From Ahrensia sp. R2A130 (GTDB lineage: Bacteria; Pseudomonadota; Alphaproteobacteria; Rhizobiales; Rhizobiaceae): a stretch of 64,000 nucleotides of DNA. The first letter of the stretch is position 1, and the number at the start of each line of letters is the position of its first letter. The stretch is from the NCBI RefSeq assembly GCF_000179775.1, contig NZ_AEEB01000022.1, positions 434,001-498,000 of the forward strand. The letters are read 5' to 3'. The notes beneath the pieces were generated by a model. The model was not told the origin of the DNA. It was given only the letters and a program-made list of their open reading frames with translations, and did no database searches. The translations under genes were made by a program, and so were the position numbers. This document shows positions 53,401 to 64,000 of this stretch, piece after piece.

Positions 53401-56400
53401 GGTGCGGTTGGCATCAGGTCGTTACCCTCGACACTGCTGGTGCCGATCAAAAATTCGGTACCGCTGGTCGATCCATCAGCGTTCAAGAATTGCCCGCGGA
53501 TTTGCGAACCGGCCCCGGCACCACCGGACACATCGTACCAGACCGCCAGAACCTGTCCGCTATCAAGTGTCGCGAACAGCGGGGCAGACTGGTTTCCGGT
53601 ACCGGTCGTATTGATCGTGAATTCCGGGCCAGCCGTTTGAGAAGTAACGTCCACAATCGAACCAACAACAGCTCTCAAGTCACCGTCGGGCGAAGTCACA
53701 AGAGCATTATCGCTGACCCAGCCAACAAGCACGTTACCATCAGCAAGACGAGTGGCAGTCAATGGCGGAAGCTCTAGAGCCTGAGACCCCTCTACCGTCG
53801 CAGACGGTGAGATGACGAACTCGCTGCCAACTTTAGTGCCGTTGGGTTGAACGATTTGGCCGCGAACAATCAACGTATCGGCACCATCTCCAAAAGCGTC
53901 ATCATACCAAGCAACAAAAACGCTGCCGTCCGCCAATGCCACGGTGACGGGCCCGGACTGGATACCAATGGATGTCGTATTGATGACGGATTGGCCACCG
54001 ACGGAATCCGTTACCTGCGTCACCCGATCACCTAAGATCGTGTCGTCGCCGTCACCACCGCTGATCGTGTCAGAACCATCCTGTCCATGCAGAGCGTCGT
54101 TGCCGCCACCGCCTGAAATCGCGTCAGCTTCGCCCTGACCATAGATGTACTGGGCCGAGCCGGAACCTGTCAGGCCAGCATCTGCGGAGGGTGTGCCGAT
54201 TATGAGACTGCTGTTAGAGCCAAAGGCAATCGTACCATCGGCAAACTCGCCGAATTCCACATTGCGCAAAATATCCGTGCCATCGGGCGAACCGGGGCGG
54301 TTATCCACGATGGTTATCGAGTTGTCTGGATTGTTGGTAATCGTGTAGTCGGCGCGGTTGCCGAGGTAGATTGCTGTGTCACTACCGGCACCGCCATCGA
54401 TCGTGTCATTACCCTCGTTGCCAGACGTAACGTCATCACCTGTCCCAAGGTTGAGAATATCATCGCCCGCTTCGCCATAGACAAAATCGTTACCGGCCCC
54501 GCCCTCTATGGTGCTGACACCCGCACCGCCATAGACGATGTCATTACCGCCACCTGCCAATACGGTAACGCTGACTGCGGAATCGTTATCGAACCGGTCG
54601 TCGCCATCCAGAAGTTCGAACGTGCCTGCGGCAGCCCCGCCAAACACGACATCGTCGAATCGAGAGCCAACCACGTTCTCTATGTCTGTAAATGTATCGC
54701 CGGCAGCGTCTGACAGGTATCCACCAGCCGTGGTGTTAGTGAAGACCCCAGCGACACCGTTTGCATCTGTATCGTCCAGAAGGACCGCAACGCCGGATGA
54801 GGCATAGCGGTATGAGACGGTATCGCTTCCCGCGCCGCCATCAATCACATCTGCTCCGGCTTCCCCGGAAAGCTCATCGTCACCATCTCCACCCGACAGT
54901 ATATCATCGCCCGCGCCGGTGAAGATCGTGTCGTTGCCAGCGCCCCCGTCGACGGTATCGATACCGGTATCAGCTTTCGTAACGTCATAAAGATCGTTGC
55001 CACCGCCAAGATCTGCGGTGAAGTTGCCATCCTGTCCGTAGATCCGGTCATTATGATCGCTGCCAACAACGGCTTCTACCAAAGTAAAGGTGTCGCCGCT
55101 TGCAATACCGGTTTTGCCACCTGCTGTGTCAGACACATAGGCGCCGTTCAGGCCTCCTGTATCGCTGTCTGAAAACAGAACATCAACGCCAACGCTAGCG
55201 TCCGCATAGCTGACCGTATCGAAGCCTGAGCCGCCATCGTGAACATCGGCACCAGCACCACCTTCGAGCAGGTCGTTTTCGGCCTCTCCTCGGAGGATGT
55301 CGTCGCCATTTCCACCGAAGAGTTGATCGTCGCCTAACTCGCCTGTCAGCGTATCACTACCGGAACGCCCATAGATAACGTCATTACCAAACCGGCCATC
55401 AATATTATCGTCACCGTAATTGCCGATGAACGTGTCGGCATCATTGCTGCCAATGATCGAAAGCTCGGCTACGCCATCGTCCTGAAACGTTGTCGCGGTG
55501 GTAAAGGTCAGGCTTTCAGCCACGTCGCTGACATATATGTTGACCGCCTCATCATAAGCCCCACCGGACTGATCCTCGACACGAACGAGCACAGTATAGA
55601 TCGGACCATCTTCGAAACTGACCGAGTTGGAATTGGACCGCTCCAGAAGGGCGCCCGTAAGCGTAAAGCGACCTGATGAGTCGTCCAAGAGGGTGTAGGT
55701 AAACGTGTCGCCCGTATCCGGATCGATCCCGAGCACACTCGCAACGTCGGTAGCAGCAGCGGCGTCTTCGCGCATCGTGACGACATGCTGCGGGGCGGAT
55801 GGCGTGAAACCTGCGCCTGTCACTTGCTGAAGCGTCAGATCGCTGGAACCGGCTGTGTCCGGGATGGTGGATAGAGAGCCGTTACCGAACACCCAGTTGG
55901 CGACCAGGTTCGGTTCGCCGGGAGCAAGAGTGGCGTTGGATGAAGCAGCAAGCTCAGCTGGTGTACGGGTATCGTTGAAAATCCGGACATCGTGCAACAA
56001 ACCAGAGAGAGATTGTGTGGGATCGAAACCACCGCCCGGCGCATCCTGCTCCTTGCCGATTGCAAGCACGCCACCCGCAGCAACCGATGCGCCGGTAGAG
56101 AGGCCAGTTCCCGTCGCAACGGATACGCCGTCTGCAAAGATTTCCCAGGCACCGGTTGCGCTTACCCAAGTCACGGCAAGCGTGTGCTGGCCGCCATCGA
56201 GATATGGGGTGGCGTCGACACCTGCAGCAAAGACGGCATTATCGGCAACCTCGAAGTAAAAGACCGGTGCGAAAAAACCCTGGTCGGTCGAAATTCCCAA
56301 TTCGAGTTGATCGCCTGGCGAACCGTTATTGTAGCTGATCAGTGAGAACTGATCCTGATCGGCAAGACCGGTTGCAACCGAGAACTGCGCTTCAAGCGTA

Positions 56401-59400
56401 AGTTGCGTCAGACCCGCAAGCGCCGCCGGTGCAGTGGCCTCGTAATAGGCTGCGTTTCCACCATCCATGTTGATGGCTGTACCATTGGATGCCTGAATAC
56501 CCGTCACTTCAACGGCGGTTGGCGCAGCGTTTGTGCTGTTGATTAAAACCGAAACGGTTGCCGGATTGGACGTGGCGCCGCCATCGTCCTGAACGGTGTA
56601 TTGAATGTCTGTCACCGCACCATCGTAATTCGCTTCCGGCGTGAAAGTGATCGCGCCTGTGGTCGCGTTGATGCTCCATACACCTTCCCCTGAAACGGTG
56701 AGCGACTGCCCTTGCGACGCGGTGCCGACGATCTGCACGGTGGCAGGAACGAGTGTCCCGTCGATATCGCTATCATTGGCCAAAACATCAATTTCGACGC
56801 TGGCATTTTCCGTAACCGTGTCGCTATCAGCGGCTGTCACTGGCGCATCATTAATCGGGGTAATGTTGACCGTTGACGACCCAATTGCGGTCAGGTTCGA
56901 CCCGGAACCCTGCGCTCCGGTGTTGCCGTCATCAAATGTCCAGTCGATCTGCACGGATGCAGGCGGTGTGGGGGACGAATTTGAGTAAGTGATCTGCGAC
57001 AGGATGTTATCCACATCGACAGAGTCGGGAAGTTCACCATTGGCATTGGTGAAGGTGATGGTGAGTTCACCGGCTGTAGTGATCGTATCGAACGTGGCGA
57101 TCACCTGACCGTTCTTGACCAGATTGCCGCCCACGAGCGCAATATTACTACCGTTCTGGAAGCCCAACACATCGTCGGCGTTAGCACCAGCGTTGCGTAG
57201 CAGGGTGACAGTGGCTCCGTCGTAGTCACCAGCACCGCCATTAAGCGCGTCGAGTTCGGGATCGGAAATGTTCACCGTATTGTCGAGAACAACCGCTGCG
57301 GCCCCTTCGGTGAAGGCCGAAAAGCCATCCAGCGTTGTGACCGGACTACCGAAATCCGTGTCTAGCGTGCCGTCTCCATTCAAGCGAATGAGTTTAGCAT
57401 CGTCGCTATTTGTGTATCCAACAACAAGGATCTTGCCGTCAGGCTGCACCAGGATGTCGTTGACTGTGTCCGATCCACCAAGATCATACGTAAAAATACC
57501 AGCTGTGCCAAAACTAGTGTCGAGGCTTCCATCCAAGTTGTATCTGACAATCACGAAGTCGGAGTTGCTACCGTTAAGTGCAGAACCAGCCACGATCAGT
57601 TTGCCATCAGACTGCTCGGTGACCGCATAGGCCTGTTCAGCCGATGGGCCCACTGGCGTTTCAACTATGCCGGTGCCACCGAAGCCGGTATCCAGCGTAC
57701 CGTCTGCGTTGTATCGGATGACGAGAATATCTGAGGCTGCACCAGATCCTGACACACCAACGCCGACGATTTTTCCGTCGCTCTGCACTATTCCCGTTCG
57801 CAGGAGCCAAATGTCGCCACCGTTTGGCGTCACGACGCTTCCTGAAGCGCCGAAGCTAGTGTCCAGCGAACCGTTGGTATTGTATTTCAGAAGCACTGGC
57901 GCGAAACCGCCGCTGTCGAAGTTGTAACCGATAGCCAGCAACTTTCCGTCCGGCAGTTGTTCGACACTGCTCACTGTCTGCCCGTCGAACCCTAGATCGG
58001 TAGTAGCAAAGCCGCTCGAGCCAAAGCCTGTGTCGAGGGACCCATCGCCATTGAAACGGATCAGGGTGAAAACATCGCCTCCACCACCAACTTCGGTCTC
58101 GCCTCCGATCACCAACTTTCCGTCGGCCTGCAATTCGAGATCGCGGAGCCAGGGCGAGCTTCCAGCGTAGGCTTCACGGACGATGCCGCCGGTGCCGAAA
58201 CTTCCATCCAACGTGCCATCCACATTGTAGCGGACCATCAGGATGTCTCTGCTCGCCTGCTCGTACCCCATGAGCACGATCTTGCCGTCCGGCTGCACCA
58301 CTGAGTCCAGCATTACATCCCGGCCACCGGCCGCATCGGTTACAACGATGCCACCGGTACCGAATGATGGGTCCAGTGTGCTATCTGCGTCGTGCTTTGT
58401 CAGGAAAAAATCCCCGACTGTGATCGTCCCAAACGAGCTGCCTGCAGTGTAGAATGTTCCATCGCCATTCAGGGAAACCGTGCGCGGCACATCGTTATTC
58501 GGCGTCGAATCGTAAGTCGCCGTTCCATCGGAGGCGACGAATGTAGGCGCGCTATTGATTGCAGAAATGCTTACTGAAACCGTTGCCGGTATAGAGGTCG
58601 CCCCACCATCGTCATCAACAGTGTATTGAATATCGTTCACCGCACCCGTGTAGTTCGCCTCCGGCGTGAAGGTGATCTCACCCGTCGTTGCGCTGACGGA
58701 CCATGTGCCTTCGCCAGCCACCACCAGCGGATCGCCCCGAGATACGGTGCCGACAATCTGCACGGTCGTCGGGTCCACGGTTCCATCGACATCGCTATCG
58801 TTGGCCAGCACATCGATGGTGACGGACGAGTTTTCCGCCGTGGCGCCGCTGTCGGACACCGTTGTCGGCGCGTCGTTTGCCGGTGTGATGGTGACAGTGG
58901 TTGAGCCCAGCGCCTGCAACGCGGGGCCAGCACCCTGCGCTCCGGTGTTACCGTCATCAAATGTCCAGTCGATCTGCACGGATGCAGGCGGGGTGTCGGA
59001 GGTATTGAAATAAGTGATCTGCGACAGGATTAAATCGACATCAGCAGAAGTCGGAATTTCACCGGTCGCATTGTCGAATGCGATGGTAAGCTGTCCCGCA
59101 ATGCTAGTCGTATCGAACTGGGCGATCACCTGCCCGTTCTTCACCAGCGTCGCGCCTACCAGCGTGATACCGTTACCGTTTGCAAAACCGAAAGCGTCAT
59201 CAGCGTCAGGACCGGTATCGCGTAGTAACGCAATGGACGCGCCGTCATAGTCGCCAAGCCCGCCATTTAATGCATCAAGTTCGGGGTCAGACACGTCAAC
59301 GATAGTGTCGAGAACGACGGCAGTGCCGCCTTCGATAAAGCTGGGTGTGGCGTCGAGGCTGGAGTTGAGAATACCGATAGACGACGCAATTGTGCCATCA

Positions 59401-62400
59401 GCGTTGTAGCGCACGATAGCTGTGTCGCCGTTGCCAGAGCCCACCAGGACGAATGATCCATCTGCCAGAAGAACAGCATCAAATGCGTTGTCGGTATTGC
59501 TAGAAACGTCGGTCGTAACGGTACCACCGGTGCCAAAGCTGCCATCAATGGTCCCATCCGGGTTCAACCGTACCGTAACGAAATCTGTTGCCGATGAACC
59601 CATCGCAAGGATCTGGCCATCGGGTTGAATGAATATCTGATTGGCGGATGTCAGCGCAGCATTGGTATAAATTCCGTCGCCGCCACCGAAGCTCGTGTCT
59701 ATCGAACCGTCTGTGTTGTAGCGGGATACGGAAAACTCCCCATCCGCTTCGCCGGCAACAAGATATTTTCCGTCGGATTGAATTACCAACCCGTGGCCAA
59801 TATCTTGGCCAGCGCTCAAATCCGAATAGATGAAACCGTTGCCACCGCCGAAACTGGTATCCACGGTTCCGTCTGCGTTGAAGCGGAACAGAAGCAGCCC
59901 CGTTGGGCCGAGATCATACAATGAACCGGTGACTATGAATTTGCCATCAGCCTGCTCGATCAACCGTTCGGGCGAGAACCCGCTATCTCCACTAATGGCA
60001 AATGATGTAGAACCGCCGCTACCGAAGCCGGTGTTAATCGACCCATCACCTTGAAAACCGCTCAGTTGAATGCCGATTGGGTCCTGGCCAAACGGATCTG
60101 ACTGTATGTAAGTACCAACCGTAACGATCGTCCCGTCGCTGCGCTCCAAGACCGCCTGAGTGTCGATACCGCTTGCTGCAACTGACCCGGTACCACCGCC
60201 GAACGTGGTATCGAGGGAACCATCGGAATTGTAGCGTGTCAGTTCAGCGCTTGTGGTGCCGGGAAAGCCGCTGGTAAAAGCCGTGTGGGTGACCAGAACC
60301 TTGCCATCGGCCTGCACAAAAATATCTTTAACCGCGTGGCTATCACCTCCGGTAAATGTGACGGTGCCGCCGCCGTTGAAGCTGGCATCCAGCGTGCCAT
60401 CCGCGTTGTAACGCGCAAGCACTGCGTCACCATTTACGAAATTTTCCGGACCAAGACCAACAAGCGTCTTGCCATCATCCTGCACCGCTATGCTGGATGC
60501 ACGTTCGTTCGTACCGGGGTCAAAGTCGGTGACGATGATGCCACCGCCACTTGGGTTGGGCGTGAAGGTCGGTGCCGAATTCGCTGCAGCGATCGAAACC
60601 GAAATGGTTGCGGGATTCGACGCGACACCTCCATCGTCACGAACGGTGTATTGTATGTCTGTAATAGCACCGTCGTAATTGGTCTCCGGTGTGAACGTTA
60701 TCGCACCCGTGGTTAGGTTGACGGTCCAGCTACCCTCGCCTGCAACCAAAAGAGGATCACCTGCAGCAGCAGTTCCCACAATCTGAACGGTCGCCGGGTC
60801 CAGCGTGCCATCGATATCGCTGTCATTGTCTAGCACGTCGATGATAACCGCACCGTTTTCGGCAACCGCTGCGCTGTCAGCAACCGCCACAGGCGCATCG
60901 TTGACGTCATTCACGAAGACTGTGATCGAGTTGTTATCGAACAAGCCACGACCGTCGCTGATCGTATAGTTGATCGTCGCAATGCCGCTATATTCCGGCG
61001 GCGTGGTGAAGGTGAGCGAATTGTCCGGATTGATAAGCACCGAACCGTTGGGCGAACTGGCAGCAATGATCTGGAGCGGGTCGCCGTCGGGATCGGTGGC
61101 ACCATCGAGGATATTCGTGATTGTCAGCGGCACATCTTCACTACCGGTGCGGGTCAGCGGCGGGCCTGCCTCAGGCGCCTCATTCACATCATTGACGGTA
61201 ATGCGAATGCTTTCGCTATAGGTCGCGCCACCGCTGTCCTCCACCTGCACCAAAACATCGTGGAACGTCGCGGTTTCGCGGTCGAGTGCAGCGCCGGTAG
61301 CTACAACGATCTGATCGCCCAAAATCTCGAAGAACCCCGATGGGTCCGACAGGATGGAATAAGTGAATGGAGGTGTGGAATCGGAATCCACTGCCGACAT
61401 ATTGGCAACCACCTCACCCGGCGCAGAATTCTCATCAATGTCGGCAGATGGATATGTAATGTCGGTCGGGGCATCGTTGCTGGTGACAACCGAGACCGTC
61501 GAAGTTGCCACATTGGATGCAGCACCATCCATATCAATCGTGGTAATATCGAAGCTACGGAAACCTGCGGAAGGGTCTGCAGCATTGTTCTGATAGGTCA
61601 ACGCCTGAAGAAGCCCCTCAACCTGCGCGACAGTCAGCGGCGTAGCAGCACCACTTTGGTGGTTGATGGTCAACTCGGCAGGAAACGGATTATACGACCA
61701 AGCAAAAGGCACACCCGCAAATGCGAACGAACCGGAACTGGCTGCACCACCCATGATCACCTGCCCGGTGGGGAGGTTCAGTATTTCATCGTTACCATCA
61801 GATGCGCCCGAAAAAGTCAGCCCAATCGTGATGCTCGAAATATCGCTATCCGGGTCGCTCACCACCACATCGGCAGCAGCAAGAGCAACCGGTGGATTAC
61901 CCTCGGCGTAGGCCACGGAATTACCGGTACCGGCAAGCGCTGCACTAAGATCAATCGTGGGGGCATCGTTGACGGCGGTCACAGTGACAACGACTTGAGC
62001 TTCAGCAGACCTGAAGCCGGAAATATCTTCCACCGAATAAAAAATCGGCGTCGGTGTTCCGTTGAAATCAGCTTCCGGATTGAACGAAATCGCACCGCTC
62101 ACCGAGTTGATCGTCCAATTACCTTCACCAGCTACCAACAGATTGTCGCCTGCAGCAGCAGTGCCGACAATCTGCACAGTGGCAGGATCGATAGCGTTGG
62201 AGCCCGGCGAGTCATTGGCGAGAACATCGACAGTCACAACGTTGTCTTCGAGGCCGGAGCCGCTATCGCTCATCACGTCCGCGGCGCGCTGTGTTGCATC
62301 GAAGATAATGGTCGTCGTCGCGATAGGCGAAGCGTCATTGACGGCTTCACCATCAGACACAAACACATCGATACTGCGGTTCACTGCTGAAGGTGTTGCC

Positions 62401-64000
62401 GAAGAACTGGTGAATGTTACACCCTGCAAAGCAGTAAGATAATCGGCAGGCGAGGCAGTGCCGGTAAAATTAATCACCATGCTCACACCAGAAATCGAAG
62501 CCGAAAAGTTGATACCAGACGGCAGCGAACCATTGCTCCCATCGACCAGTATCGCGCCGTTGAGCTGAAAGCTGTCACCAACCTGCGGGTTGGTCAGCGT
62601 AAGCTGCGCCGACTGTAACTGAGCACTATCAATGTCGGAAATCGAGGCCGTATCATCGACCAGCTGAACGGGCAGATCGTCGTTCTCATAGTTGACGAGG
62701 CGGTCGATCTGGCTGGGTATCGCGGAGTTGACGATGACTTCGAATGTATCGACAGAAATATCGTCATTACTGCCGCTCCCACCGGAAAGATTTGTCCAGG
62801 TGAGCACGGCATCACCGCTTGCTGCCACCGTTGCAGGCAACGCGAATTCAAACGACTCATAGGTCCAGTCGAGATAAGTCGAGGCGGTAAGCGTAGTCGT
62901 TGAGCCACTGGCCCCGTTCAGATACTGGATACTGACGGGGGTCGTATCACTGGGTGAGGTTATGACAGCGTAGTCCACGCCGCCAATCGTGACCCGCACT
63001 TCCTGCTGCTGTATCGAATTGGAACCGCCAGCTTCGTTGAAACCAACGGACATACGAACGATCGCGGCACCAAAAGCTCCAGGACCATCATTCAAGCCGG
63101 TGAGACCGGTCTGCGTCACACTGGCGGTTGCTCCACTACCGTCAACCACCATGGTTGGCGCGAAGGCTGCGGCACCGCTTGAAGAAAAGGTCCCCGTCTC
63201 AGTCCAGTTCGCCCAATCGGCCGGAGAAACCGGTTGGAAATTAGAATTGACAACAACGTTTTCCGTGTCGCCCAAATCGAGGGTTGGCGCGTCGTTGACG
63301 GGCGATACCGTCACACCGATGCTACCGGCTGATGTCCCGCCGCGACCGTCTGAAATGATATAACTGATCGTGTCGTTACCAACGAAATCGGCGTCAGGAA
63401 TGTAATTCAGCGTCCCGTCGCCATTGATCGTTACCGTACCGTTCAATGCAGACTGCGAACCCGGATCGACAATAAGCGGATCACCATCCTGATCGGTTGC
63501 AGAGGAAACGACATCGATGGATGCAAGCGCCACATCTTCATCGGTTGAAACGGCAGCAGGTGTGCCTGCAACCGGCGCAGCGTTTTCATCGTTTACGGTG
63601 ACGAGTACCGAGCCCGCTGTCTGCCCGCCATTGCCGTCATCAATCATGTAGGTGATCGTATCGATACCGTCGAAATTTGCGTCCGGCGTGTAACTCAGGG
63701 TCTGATCAACATTAATTGTAACGGTGCCGTTGGTGGCAGATACCGATCCGGGCAAAATAGAAAGCACATCGCCATCAGGATCGTTGGCGGCAGCCAGCAC
63801 GTCGATGGACCCGATAGACACGTCTTCCTGCGTAGTTTGTGCCGTAGGAGTACCAGCGTCAGGCGCATCGTTGATGGGATTAATCGTAATATCAACGGTG
63901 CCGTTGGCGATACCTCCGTTGCCATCTTCGACAGCATAAGAAATTGTATCGGAACCGTTATAGTCTGCGTTAGGTGTATAATTGAGTGTGCCATCACCAT
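47424..64000 (-). CDS. Giant RTX adhesin-like protein, N terminus beyond window
   Basis: More than 5,500 residues are visible; the frame stays open across the right edge, so the first ATG inside (63821) is not a credible start. From the N-terminal side: cadherin-/Ig-like repeats (NDAPV, D-x-D-GD-x-L, TY-x-I-x-DG-x-GG), two seven-unit delta-60 blocks, a LamG-like domain, a cadherin repeat, RTX blocks alternating with two beta-propeller-like blocks, a last beta-sandwich, a final RTX block and EF-hand loops ([24 protein letters not shown]) near the C terminus. The C-terminal 50 residues are acidic. Such proteins are usually secreted by a type I system through an uncleaved C-terminal signal and fold when they bind calcium outside; biofilm or surface attachment is typical. 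The exporter genes are not in this window. Confidence 0.9.
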   Translation of the reverse strand, partial: GDGTLNYTPNADYNGSDTISYAVEDGNGGIANGTVDITINPINDAPDAGTPTAQTTQEDVSIGSIDVLAAANDPDGDVLSILPGSVSATNGTVTINVDQTLSYTPDANFDGIDTITYMIDDGNGGQTAGSVLVTVNDENAAPVAGTPAAVSTDEDVALASIDVVSSATDQDGDPLIVDPGSQSALNGTVTINGDGTLNYIPDADFVGNDTISYIISDGRGGTSAGSIGVTVSPVNDAPTLDLGDTENVVVNSNFQPVSPADWANWTETGTFSSSGAAAFAPTMVVDGSGATASVTQTGLTGLNDGPGAFGAAIVRMSVGFNEAGGSNSIQQQEVRVTIGGVDYAVITSPSDTTPVSIQYLNGASGSTTTLTASTYLDWTYESFEFALPATVAASGDAVLTWTNLSGGSGSNDDISVDTFEVIVNSAIPSQIDRLVNYENDDLPVQLVDDTASISDIDSAQLQSAQLTLTNPQVGDSFQLNGAILVDGSNGSLPSGINFSASISGVSMVINFTGTASPADYLTALQGVTFTSSSATPSAVNRSIDVFVSDGEAVNDASPIATTTIIFDATQRAADVMSDSGSGLEDNVVTVDVLANDSPGSNAIDPATVQIVGTAAAGDNLLVAGEGNWTINSVSGAISFNPEADFNGTPTPIFYSVEDISGFRSAEAQVVVTVTAVNDAPTIDLSAALAGTGNSVAYAEGNPPVALAAADVVVSDPDSDISSITIGLTFSGASDGNDEILNLPTGQVIMGGAASSGSFAFAGVPFAWSYNPFPAELTINHQSGAATPLTVAQVEGLLQALTYQNNAADPSAGFRSFDITTIDMDGAASNVATSTVSVVTSNDAPTDITYPSADIDENSAPGEVVANMSAVDSDSTPPFTYSILSDPSGFFEILGDQIVVATGAALDRETATFHDVLVQVEDSGGATYSESIRITVNDVNEAPEAGPPLTRTGSEDVPLTITNILDGATDPDGDPLQIIAASSPNGSVLINPDNSLTFTTPPEYSGIATINYTISDGRGLFDNNSITVFVNDVNDAPVAVADSAAVAENGAVIIDVLDNDSDIDGTLDPATVQIVGTAAAGDPLLVAGEGSWTVNLTTGAITFTPETNYDGAITDIQYTVRDDGGVASNPATISVSIAAANSAPTFTPNPSGGGIIVTDFDPGTNERASSIAVQDDGKTLVGLGPENFVNGDAVLARYNADGTLDASFNGGGTVTFTGGDSHAVKDIFVQADGKVLVTHTAFTSGFPGTTSAELTRYNSDGSLDTTFGGGTGSVAASGIDTQAVLERSDGTIVTVGTYIQSDPFGQDPIGIQLSGFQGDGSINTGFGSGGSTSFAISGDSGFSPERLIEQADGKFIVTGSLYDLGPTGLLLFRFNADGTVDTSFGGGNGFIYSDLSAGQDIGHGLVIQSDGKYLVAGEADGEFSVSRYNTDGSIDTSFGGGDGIYTNAALTSANQIFIQPDGQILAMGSSATDFVTVRLNPDGTIDGSFGTGGTVTTDVSSNTDNAFDAVLLADGSFVLVGSGNGDTAIVRYNADGTIASSIGILNSSLDATPSFIEGGTAVVLDTIVDVSDPELDALNGGLGDYDGASIALLRDTGPDADDAFGFANGNGITLVGATLVKNGQVIAQFDTTSIAGQLTIAFDNATGEIPTSADVDLILSQITYFNTSDTPPASVQIDWTFDDGNTGAQGAGPALQALGSTTVTITPANDAPTTVSDSGATAENSSVTIDVLANDSDVDGTVDPTTVQIVGTVSRGDPLVVAGEGTWSVSATTGEITFTPEANYTGAVNDIQYTVDDDGGATSIPATVSVSISAINSAPTFVASDGTATYDSTPNNDVPRTVSLNGDGTFYTAGSSFGTITVGDFFLTKHDADSTLDPSFGTGGIVVTDAAGGRDVMLDSVVQPDGKIVLMGYEQASRDILMVRYNVDGTLDGSFGTGGIVREAYAGSSPWLRDLELQADGKLVIGGETEVGGGGDVFTLIRFNGDGSLDTGFGSSGFATTDLGFDGQTVSSVEQLPDGKLLAIGYNFDSGGFAPVLLKYNTNGSLDTSFGASGSVVTPNGGDIWLLRTGIVQSDGKIVGVGVSGSGAASDILVIRYNADGTLDTGFGGTGIVETPVGPSAEQAYAVTEQSDGKLIVAGSALNGSNSDFVIVRYNLDGSLDTSFGTAGIFTYDLGGSDTVNDILVQPDGKILVVGYTNSDDAKLIRLNGDGTLDTDFGSPVTTLDGFSAFTEGAAAVVLDNTVNISDPELDALNGGAGDYDGATVTLLRNAGANADDVLGFQNGSNIALVGGNLVKNGQVIATFDTITTAGELTITFTNANGELPDSVDVDNILSQITYSNSSPTPPASVQIDWTFDDGNTGAQGSGSNLTAIGSSTVNITPINDAPVTAADSDTVTENASVEIDVLANDSDIDGTLVPATVQIVGTASQGQSLTVSGEGVWSINATTGAITFTPEANYDGAVTDIQYTVQDDGGATSNPATVSVLINSTNAAPTAVEVTGIQASNGTAINMDGGNAAYYEATAPAALAGLTQLTLEAQFSVATGLADQDQFSLISYNNGSPGDQLELGISTDQGFFAPVFYFEVADNAVFAAGVDATPYLDGGQHTLAVTWVSATGAWEIFADGVSVATGTGLSTGASVAAGGVLAIGKEQDAPGGGFDPTQSLSGLLHDVRIFNDTRTPAELAASSNATLAPGEPNLVANWVFGNGSLSTIPDTAGSSDLTLQQVTGAGFTPSAPQHVVTMREDAAAATDVASVLGIDPDTGDTFTYTLLDDSSGRFTLTGALLERSNSNSVSFEDGPIYTVLVRVEDQSGGAYDEAVNIYVSDVAESLTFTTATTFQDDGVAELSIIGSNDADTFIGNYGDDNIDGRFGNDVIYGRSGSDTLTGELGDDQLFGGNGDDILRGEAENDLLEGGAGADVHDGGSGFDTVSYADASVGVDVLFSDSDTGGLNGAYVSDTAGGKTGIASGDTFTLVEAVVGSDHNDRIYGQDGNFTADLGGGNDLYDVTKADTGIDTVDGGAGNDTIFTGAGDDILSGGDGDDELSGEAGADVIDGGAGSDTVSYRYASSGVAVLLDDTDANGVAGVFTNTTAGGYLSDAAGDTFTDIENVVGSRFDDVVFGGAAAGTFELLDGDDRFDNDSAVSVTVLAGGGNDIVYGGAGVSTIEGGAGNDFVYGEAGDDILNLGTGDDVTSGNEGNDTIDGGAGSDTAIYLGNRADYTITNNPDNSITIVDNRPGSPDGTDILRNVEFGEFADGTIAFGSNSSLIIGTPSADAGLTGSGSAQYIYGQGEADAISGGGGNDALHGQDGSDTISGGDGDDTILGDRVTQVTDSVGGQSVINTTSIGIQSGPVTVALADGSVFVAWYDDAFGDGADTLIVRGQIVQPNGTKVGSEFVISPSATVEGSQALELPPLTATRLADGNVLVGWVSDNALVTSPDGDLRAVVGSIVDVTSQTAGPEFTINTTGTGNQSAPLFATLDSGQVLAVWYDVSGGAGAGSQIRGQFLNADGSTSGTEFLIGTSSVEGNDLMPTAPLSVTALSDGNVSVVWATDDGTATDGDGGGIAASIINSTTQTAGPEFFVNTSTATSQGGPVTVALSAGGMLVVWYDDAFGGNNGSLQLRGQFINDDGSMAGSEFAVTGGQIEGAQTIEQNQIALIELADGNVMLGWQSEGDLNLDGSVAAAVISVIDTGTRTAGAVQVVNTSTAAFQSAAVLTALHDGRVFATWFDDSNFSNGNAVVHGQFLNADGSLDGSELILGTARVEGDNTIDMPPLTATATMNGDVFVSWQSDNTLDVDGDGTAVVSVLVTTRTTSGNDILSGGDGNDIIDGGDGDDTLTGGADDDTLIGGLGSDTAVFSGNQADYTITDLGGGQVEVRDDRVGSPDGTDTLTGIDFLDFADGPIPTPVTPPQPPLFRQGTPNVDAFATQSEFTYGQGSDDTITGDSADNSIFGQDGGDTIVGGAGNDTLVGDRISRIDAVGTQQTINQTTAGDQGGPLTVSLADGTVLALWYSDPNGFGPKQISGRILNEAGTPVSSEFAVGTSPVDGSDNINQPVLSATLLADGNVLVGWLSNDSLNADGDGSATVGVVVYPAVPTSGPEFVINTSSAGDQSSPVLMSLDGGGALAVWFDGALADDNSMQVRGQFLATDGSKTGGEFSIGTSPVEGGNARDMPPLTAAKLANGDVVVAWSTNDSDAVNGDGDGSSVAGVVIDTVARTAGGEFQINADAISDQSGPVIVALANGEFFATWYDVADGDSNAGMQVQYRYFNADGTPASGEIEASLTTIEGFDNHDMPPLTAVELADGNILLAFQADNGEAVEGFFDNNGLLGIVVDSVSRAPGAEFVINTSTAFDQSGTVLSALHDGRVFAVWYDDSDQDASTNMQVRGQFLNADGTKSGAEVMLGVSDVEGNNSMDMPPLTATVTMNGDVLVTWQSEDSVNADGSGSAVISVMVRTQTTAGDDVLSGGLGDDALFGGGGSDSLFGEQDNDNLFGGADDDDLFGGAGDDLLNGGTGNDILDGGAGADSFDGASGTDRVTYQTSATGVDVLLESTGPTGDVWGAFNNTAAGGYSGDALGDDFTSIEALSGSEFGDRVFGTSSGMDVDLLGGDDDFSVSAFSTAIDTVTGGAGDDRIFTGGGDDFLYGSTGNDTLDGGAGSDELYGMENRDTLNGGQGDDFLYGGAAADTLDGGQGSDTLYGESGIDTLMGGANDDFLNGGSGNDILNGGDGSDILYGGSNNDVLSGGNGNDDLFGESGNDRLRGDAGNDFMDGGFGTDTADYSASGAGVVAIFSNTDGAGIQGNFTNTASGGYQGDALGDSYTSIEVFEGTSFDDQVWGRADSFTANLGAGDDIYENGATGSDNVSGEAGNDIIVTGGDADLINGGAGDDRLQGGGGDDNIDGDADTDTAVYSGNRADYSINDLGFALQVVDNRPGSPDGTDVLFNVEFIEFANGTIDPFNEADTPQLDLNDNAVGRGHETLYSSLMPDDAKFVAPNFTLSDLQENITTMTIVASGITEASFEWFQVGGSGGGVRMDTDSLGTQALTSVSVDVIYTSSTNTLVITKTGGGNFTDAEAQSLLDDIRYRHDNVGTTMSDNDRSFSITFEDADGNVSLPSISTISLVDNDRATNNMINGSSGNDVALNGTAADDLIQGLGGNDTIDGLDGDDNLVGGSGNDIINGGQGNDRILGGDGDDTITAGDGNDVVYGEDNNDTITGGLGADVLHGGNGDDTIMGGDGADHLDGFAGNDTLTGGAGYDIIEGGGGNDIAIYSGNQADYTVMDNGDGSHTISDNRAGSPDGVDIVRNVEIFRFADGDFGPNSIDVPSPIAFDFDRSGAIEVTGETTARDKSDTEIGETVEFDMDGDGSLETIEWLAGTNGGSGDGFLVDNRDGNAATDMNGTRLFGDEDGKYEHGYEKLAELDADADGKIAGEELDGLQAWIDDGDAKVETGELFSLQDMGVSEISLKLEADAVDAEGRDLFRSTAVMADGSEVMTEDVWFMEDMSHDERLIRPEPVEDTRVLEDAHN
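47700..48010 (-). other. EF-hand calcium loops near the C terminus of the giant protein
   Basis: Two canonical 12-residue EF loops are seen, [12 protein letters not shown] (about 47893-47928) and [12 protein letters not shown] (about 47718-47753), plus a looser [13 protein letters not shown] near 48000. They lie between the last RTX block and the secretion signal. Confidence 0.75.
48180..48610 (-). repeat. RTX calcium-binding block 4
   Basis: Tandem nonapeptide repeats of GGxGxDxLx type, about fifteen in number, including [19 protein letters not shown]. This is the most C-terminal RTX block, right before a final DNRAGSPDG segment. Confidence 0.85.
49260..50630 (-). repeat. RTX calcium-binding block 3
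   Basis: The longest RTX block. Tandem GGxGxD nonapeptides are broken by two serralysin-like inserts of about 60 residues ([12 protein letters not shown]..., [13 protein letters not shown]...). It ends with a [10 protein letters not shown] and [13 protein letters not shown] segment that recurs after each RTX block. Confidence 0.85.
50640..52065 (-). repeat. Propeller-like block B (four double repeats)
   Basis: Four units of about 120 residues, each made of two halves, DQSGPV-x-ALADG-x-x-x-A-WYD and MPPLTA-x-x-LADGN-x-L-x-x-W-x-SD. Eight half units suggest an eight-bladed propeller. The block and its RTX preface start about 1,935 bases after block A. Confidence 0.7.
52080..52560 (-). repeat. 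RTX calcium-binding block 2
   Basis: A short RTX block ([20 protein letters not shown]), then the [10 protein letters not shown] and [13 protein letters not shown] segment, a Pro-rich linker ([12 protein letters not shown]) and a second set of nonapeptides, which leads into propeller block B. Confidence 0.8.
52565..54000 (-). repeat. Propeller-like block A (four double repeats)
   Basis: The same four double units of about 120 residues as block B, beginning [20 protein letters not shown]. Both blocks end with TTxGxDxLSGG. This points to duplication of the whole block with its RTX preface. Confidence 0.7.
54020..55460 (-). repeat. RTX calcium-binding block 1
   Basis: Nonapeptides such as [20 protein letters not shown] with three serralysin-like inserts (for example [15 protein letters not shown]). 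It ends with a [20 protein letters not shown] segment and a last set of nonapeptides. Confidence 0.85.
55790..56510 (-). other. LamG/concanavalin-like domain of the giant protein
   Basis: About 240 residues: [38 protein letters not shown] and [20 protein letters not shown] match a LamG-3 type carbohydrate- or protein-binding domain. A cadherin repeat follows (55520-55770). Confidence 0.75.
57300..58560 (-). repeat. Delta-60 repeat block 2 (seven units)
   Basis: Seven tandem units of the delta-60 pattern, DGK-(I/L)-V-x-G ... (V/I)RYN-x-DG(S/T)LDTSFG. Seven units would close a seven-bladed beta-propeller. The block lies in the second copy of the 2,025-bp module. Confidence 0.75.
59330..60580 (-). 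repeat. Delta-60 repeat block 1 (seven units)
   Basis: Seven tandem units such as ADGKFIVTG ... [16 protein letters not shown]. Like block 2 it has seven units and lies between a cadherin-/Ig-like domain and a [11 protein letters not shown] domain. Confidence 0.75.
60590..64000 (-). repeat. Tandem cadherin-/Ig-like repeats at the visible N-terminal end
   Basis: Several units of about 90-100 residues with NDAP at the boundary, DEDV or ENSAP near the start, and GTVTIN-x-D-x-TL-x-Y-x-PDA-x-F-x-G-x-D-x-I-x-Y in the core. The last unit at the edge begins before base 64000 and is cut there. Confidence 0.8.

Larger units (their letters stand above)
56806..60859 (-). repeat. 2,025-bp tandem module: two full copies plus part of a third
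   Basis: The same segment (AEN-x-x-V-x-IDVL(A/D)NDSD) starts at 60859, 58834 and 56809. The shared TTTTC lies at 60856, 58831 and 56806, so both start-to-start distances are exactly 2,025 bases (675 codons). Each module holds an Ig-like domain, a seven-unit delta-60 block and a [11 protein letters not shown] domain. Nucleotide identity is nearly complete in patches, for example around 56905-56965 against 58930-58990. Confidence 0.8.

Noticed and set aside
47424-55460. Repeats that could suggest a CRISPR array
   Set aside because: The repeats have codon-length periods (27 bases for GGxGxDxLx nonapeptides) and stay in one open frame, so they are protein repeats. There are no spacers or cas genes.
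61260-62390. Long frame on the plus strand opposite the giant gene
   Set aside because: It is antisense to the RTX/cadherin repeats, has no family features and an Arg/His/Cys-rich shadow composition. The many other plus-strand frames between 47450 and 63950 are the same.

Overview
The window reads as the chromosome of an alphaproteobacterium, most likely of the order Hyphomicrobiales. This is inferred from several things seen together: a FYDLN-acid (TIGR02300) protein next to a class II aroA and a tRNA-Ala; the ubiH-like / tesB / glnK-amtB / ftsK / lolA neighbourhood; and moderately GC-rich codon use. No plasmid replication or phage structural genes are visible.

Layout. 1-902: edge of a TetR-type regulator gene with an apparent frameshift, then a gene-free stretch. 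903-4133: a sodium:solute symporter preceded by an unusual regulator, an alpha/beta-hydrolase fold with lost catalytic residues fused to a LuxR-type HTH. 4174-15845: a block of envelope or secreted proteins (LemA, a DUF3137-like membrane protein, a von Willebrand A protein, SH3b proteins, two large Cys-containing exoproteins). They share private domains, and two of the transcription units carry a near-identical 22-bp element at exactly the same distance from the start codon. This is the best candidate for an undescribed system. 16445-21854: housekeeping (gyrB, dut, aroA, TIGR02300, tRNA-Ala). 21855-22340: gene-free, with the 3' half of a tRNA-Gly, probably an old attachment site. 22341-36082: an EamA transporter, a CocE/NonD hydrolase, a complete peptide-type ABC importer, a periplasmic molybdenum hydroxylase with its 2Fe-2S subunit and a diheme cytochrome c, and a cNMP-binding/thioredoxin-reductase-like fusion lacking the redox CxxC. 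36152-47317: LON-domain protein, Trm112-like protein, beta-carbonic anhydrase, UbiH-type hydroxylase, TesB, GlnK, two ammonium transporters, FtsK, LolA. 47424-64000: the C-terminal 5,500 or more residues of a giant RTX protein that runs off the right edge.

How parts may work together. The run DUF3137 - LemA - small exoproteins - hydrolase-fold/LuxR - symporter lies on one strand with short gaps, so sensing, envelope proteins and transport may be co-expressed. The VWA operon diverges from it. The ABC importer, CocE-type hydrolase and Mo hydroxylase/cytochrome set look like an uptake-hydrolysis-oxidation route for an unknown amide, ester or heterocyclic compound. The glnK-amtB pair has a sigma-54-like promoter, and the second amt gene has an NtrC-like palindrome in its leader, which fits nitrogen control. 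The giant RTX protein is built of duplicated modules (cadherin-like domains, two seven-unit delta-60 blocks, a LamG-like domain, two further propeller-like blocks, four RTX blocks, EF-hand loops) and should be a calcium-dependent, type I secreted adhesin. Its exporter is not in the window.
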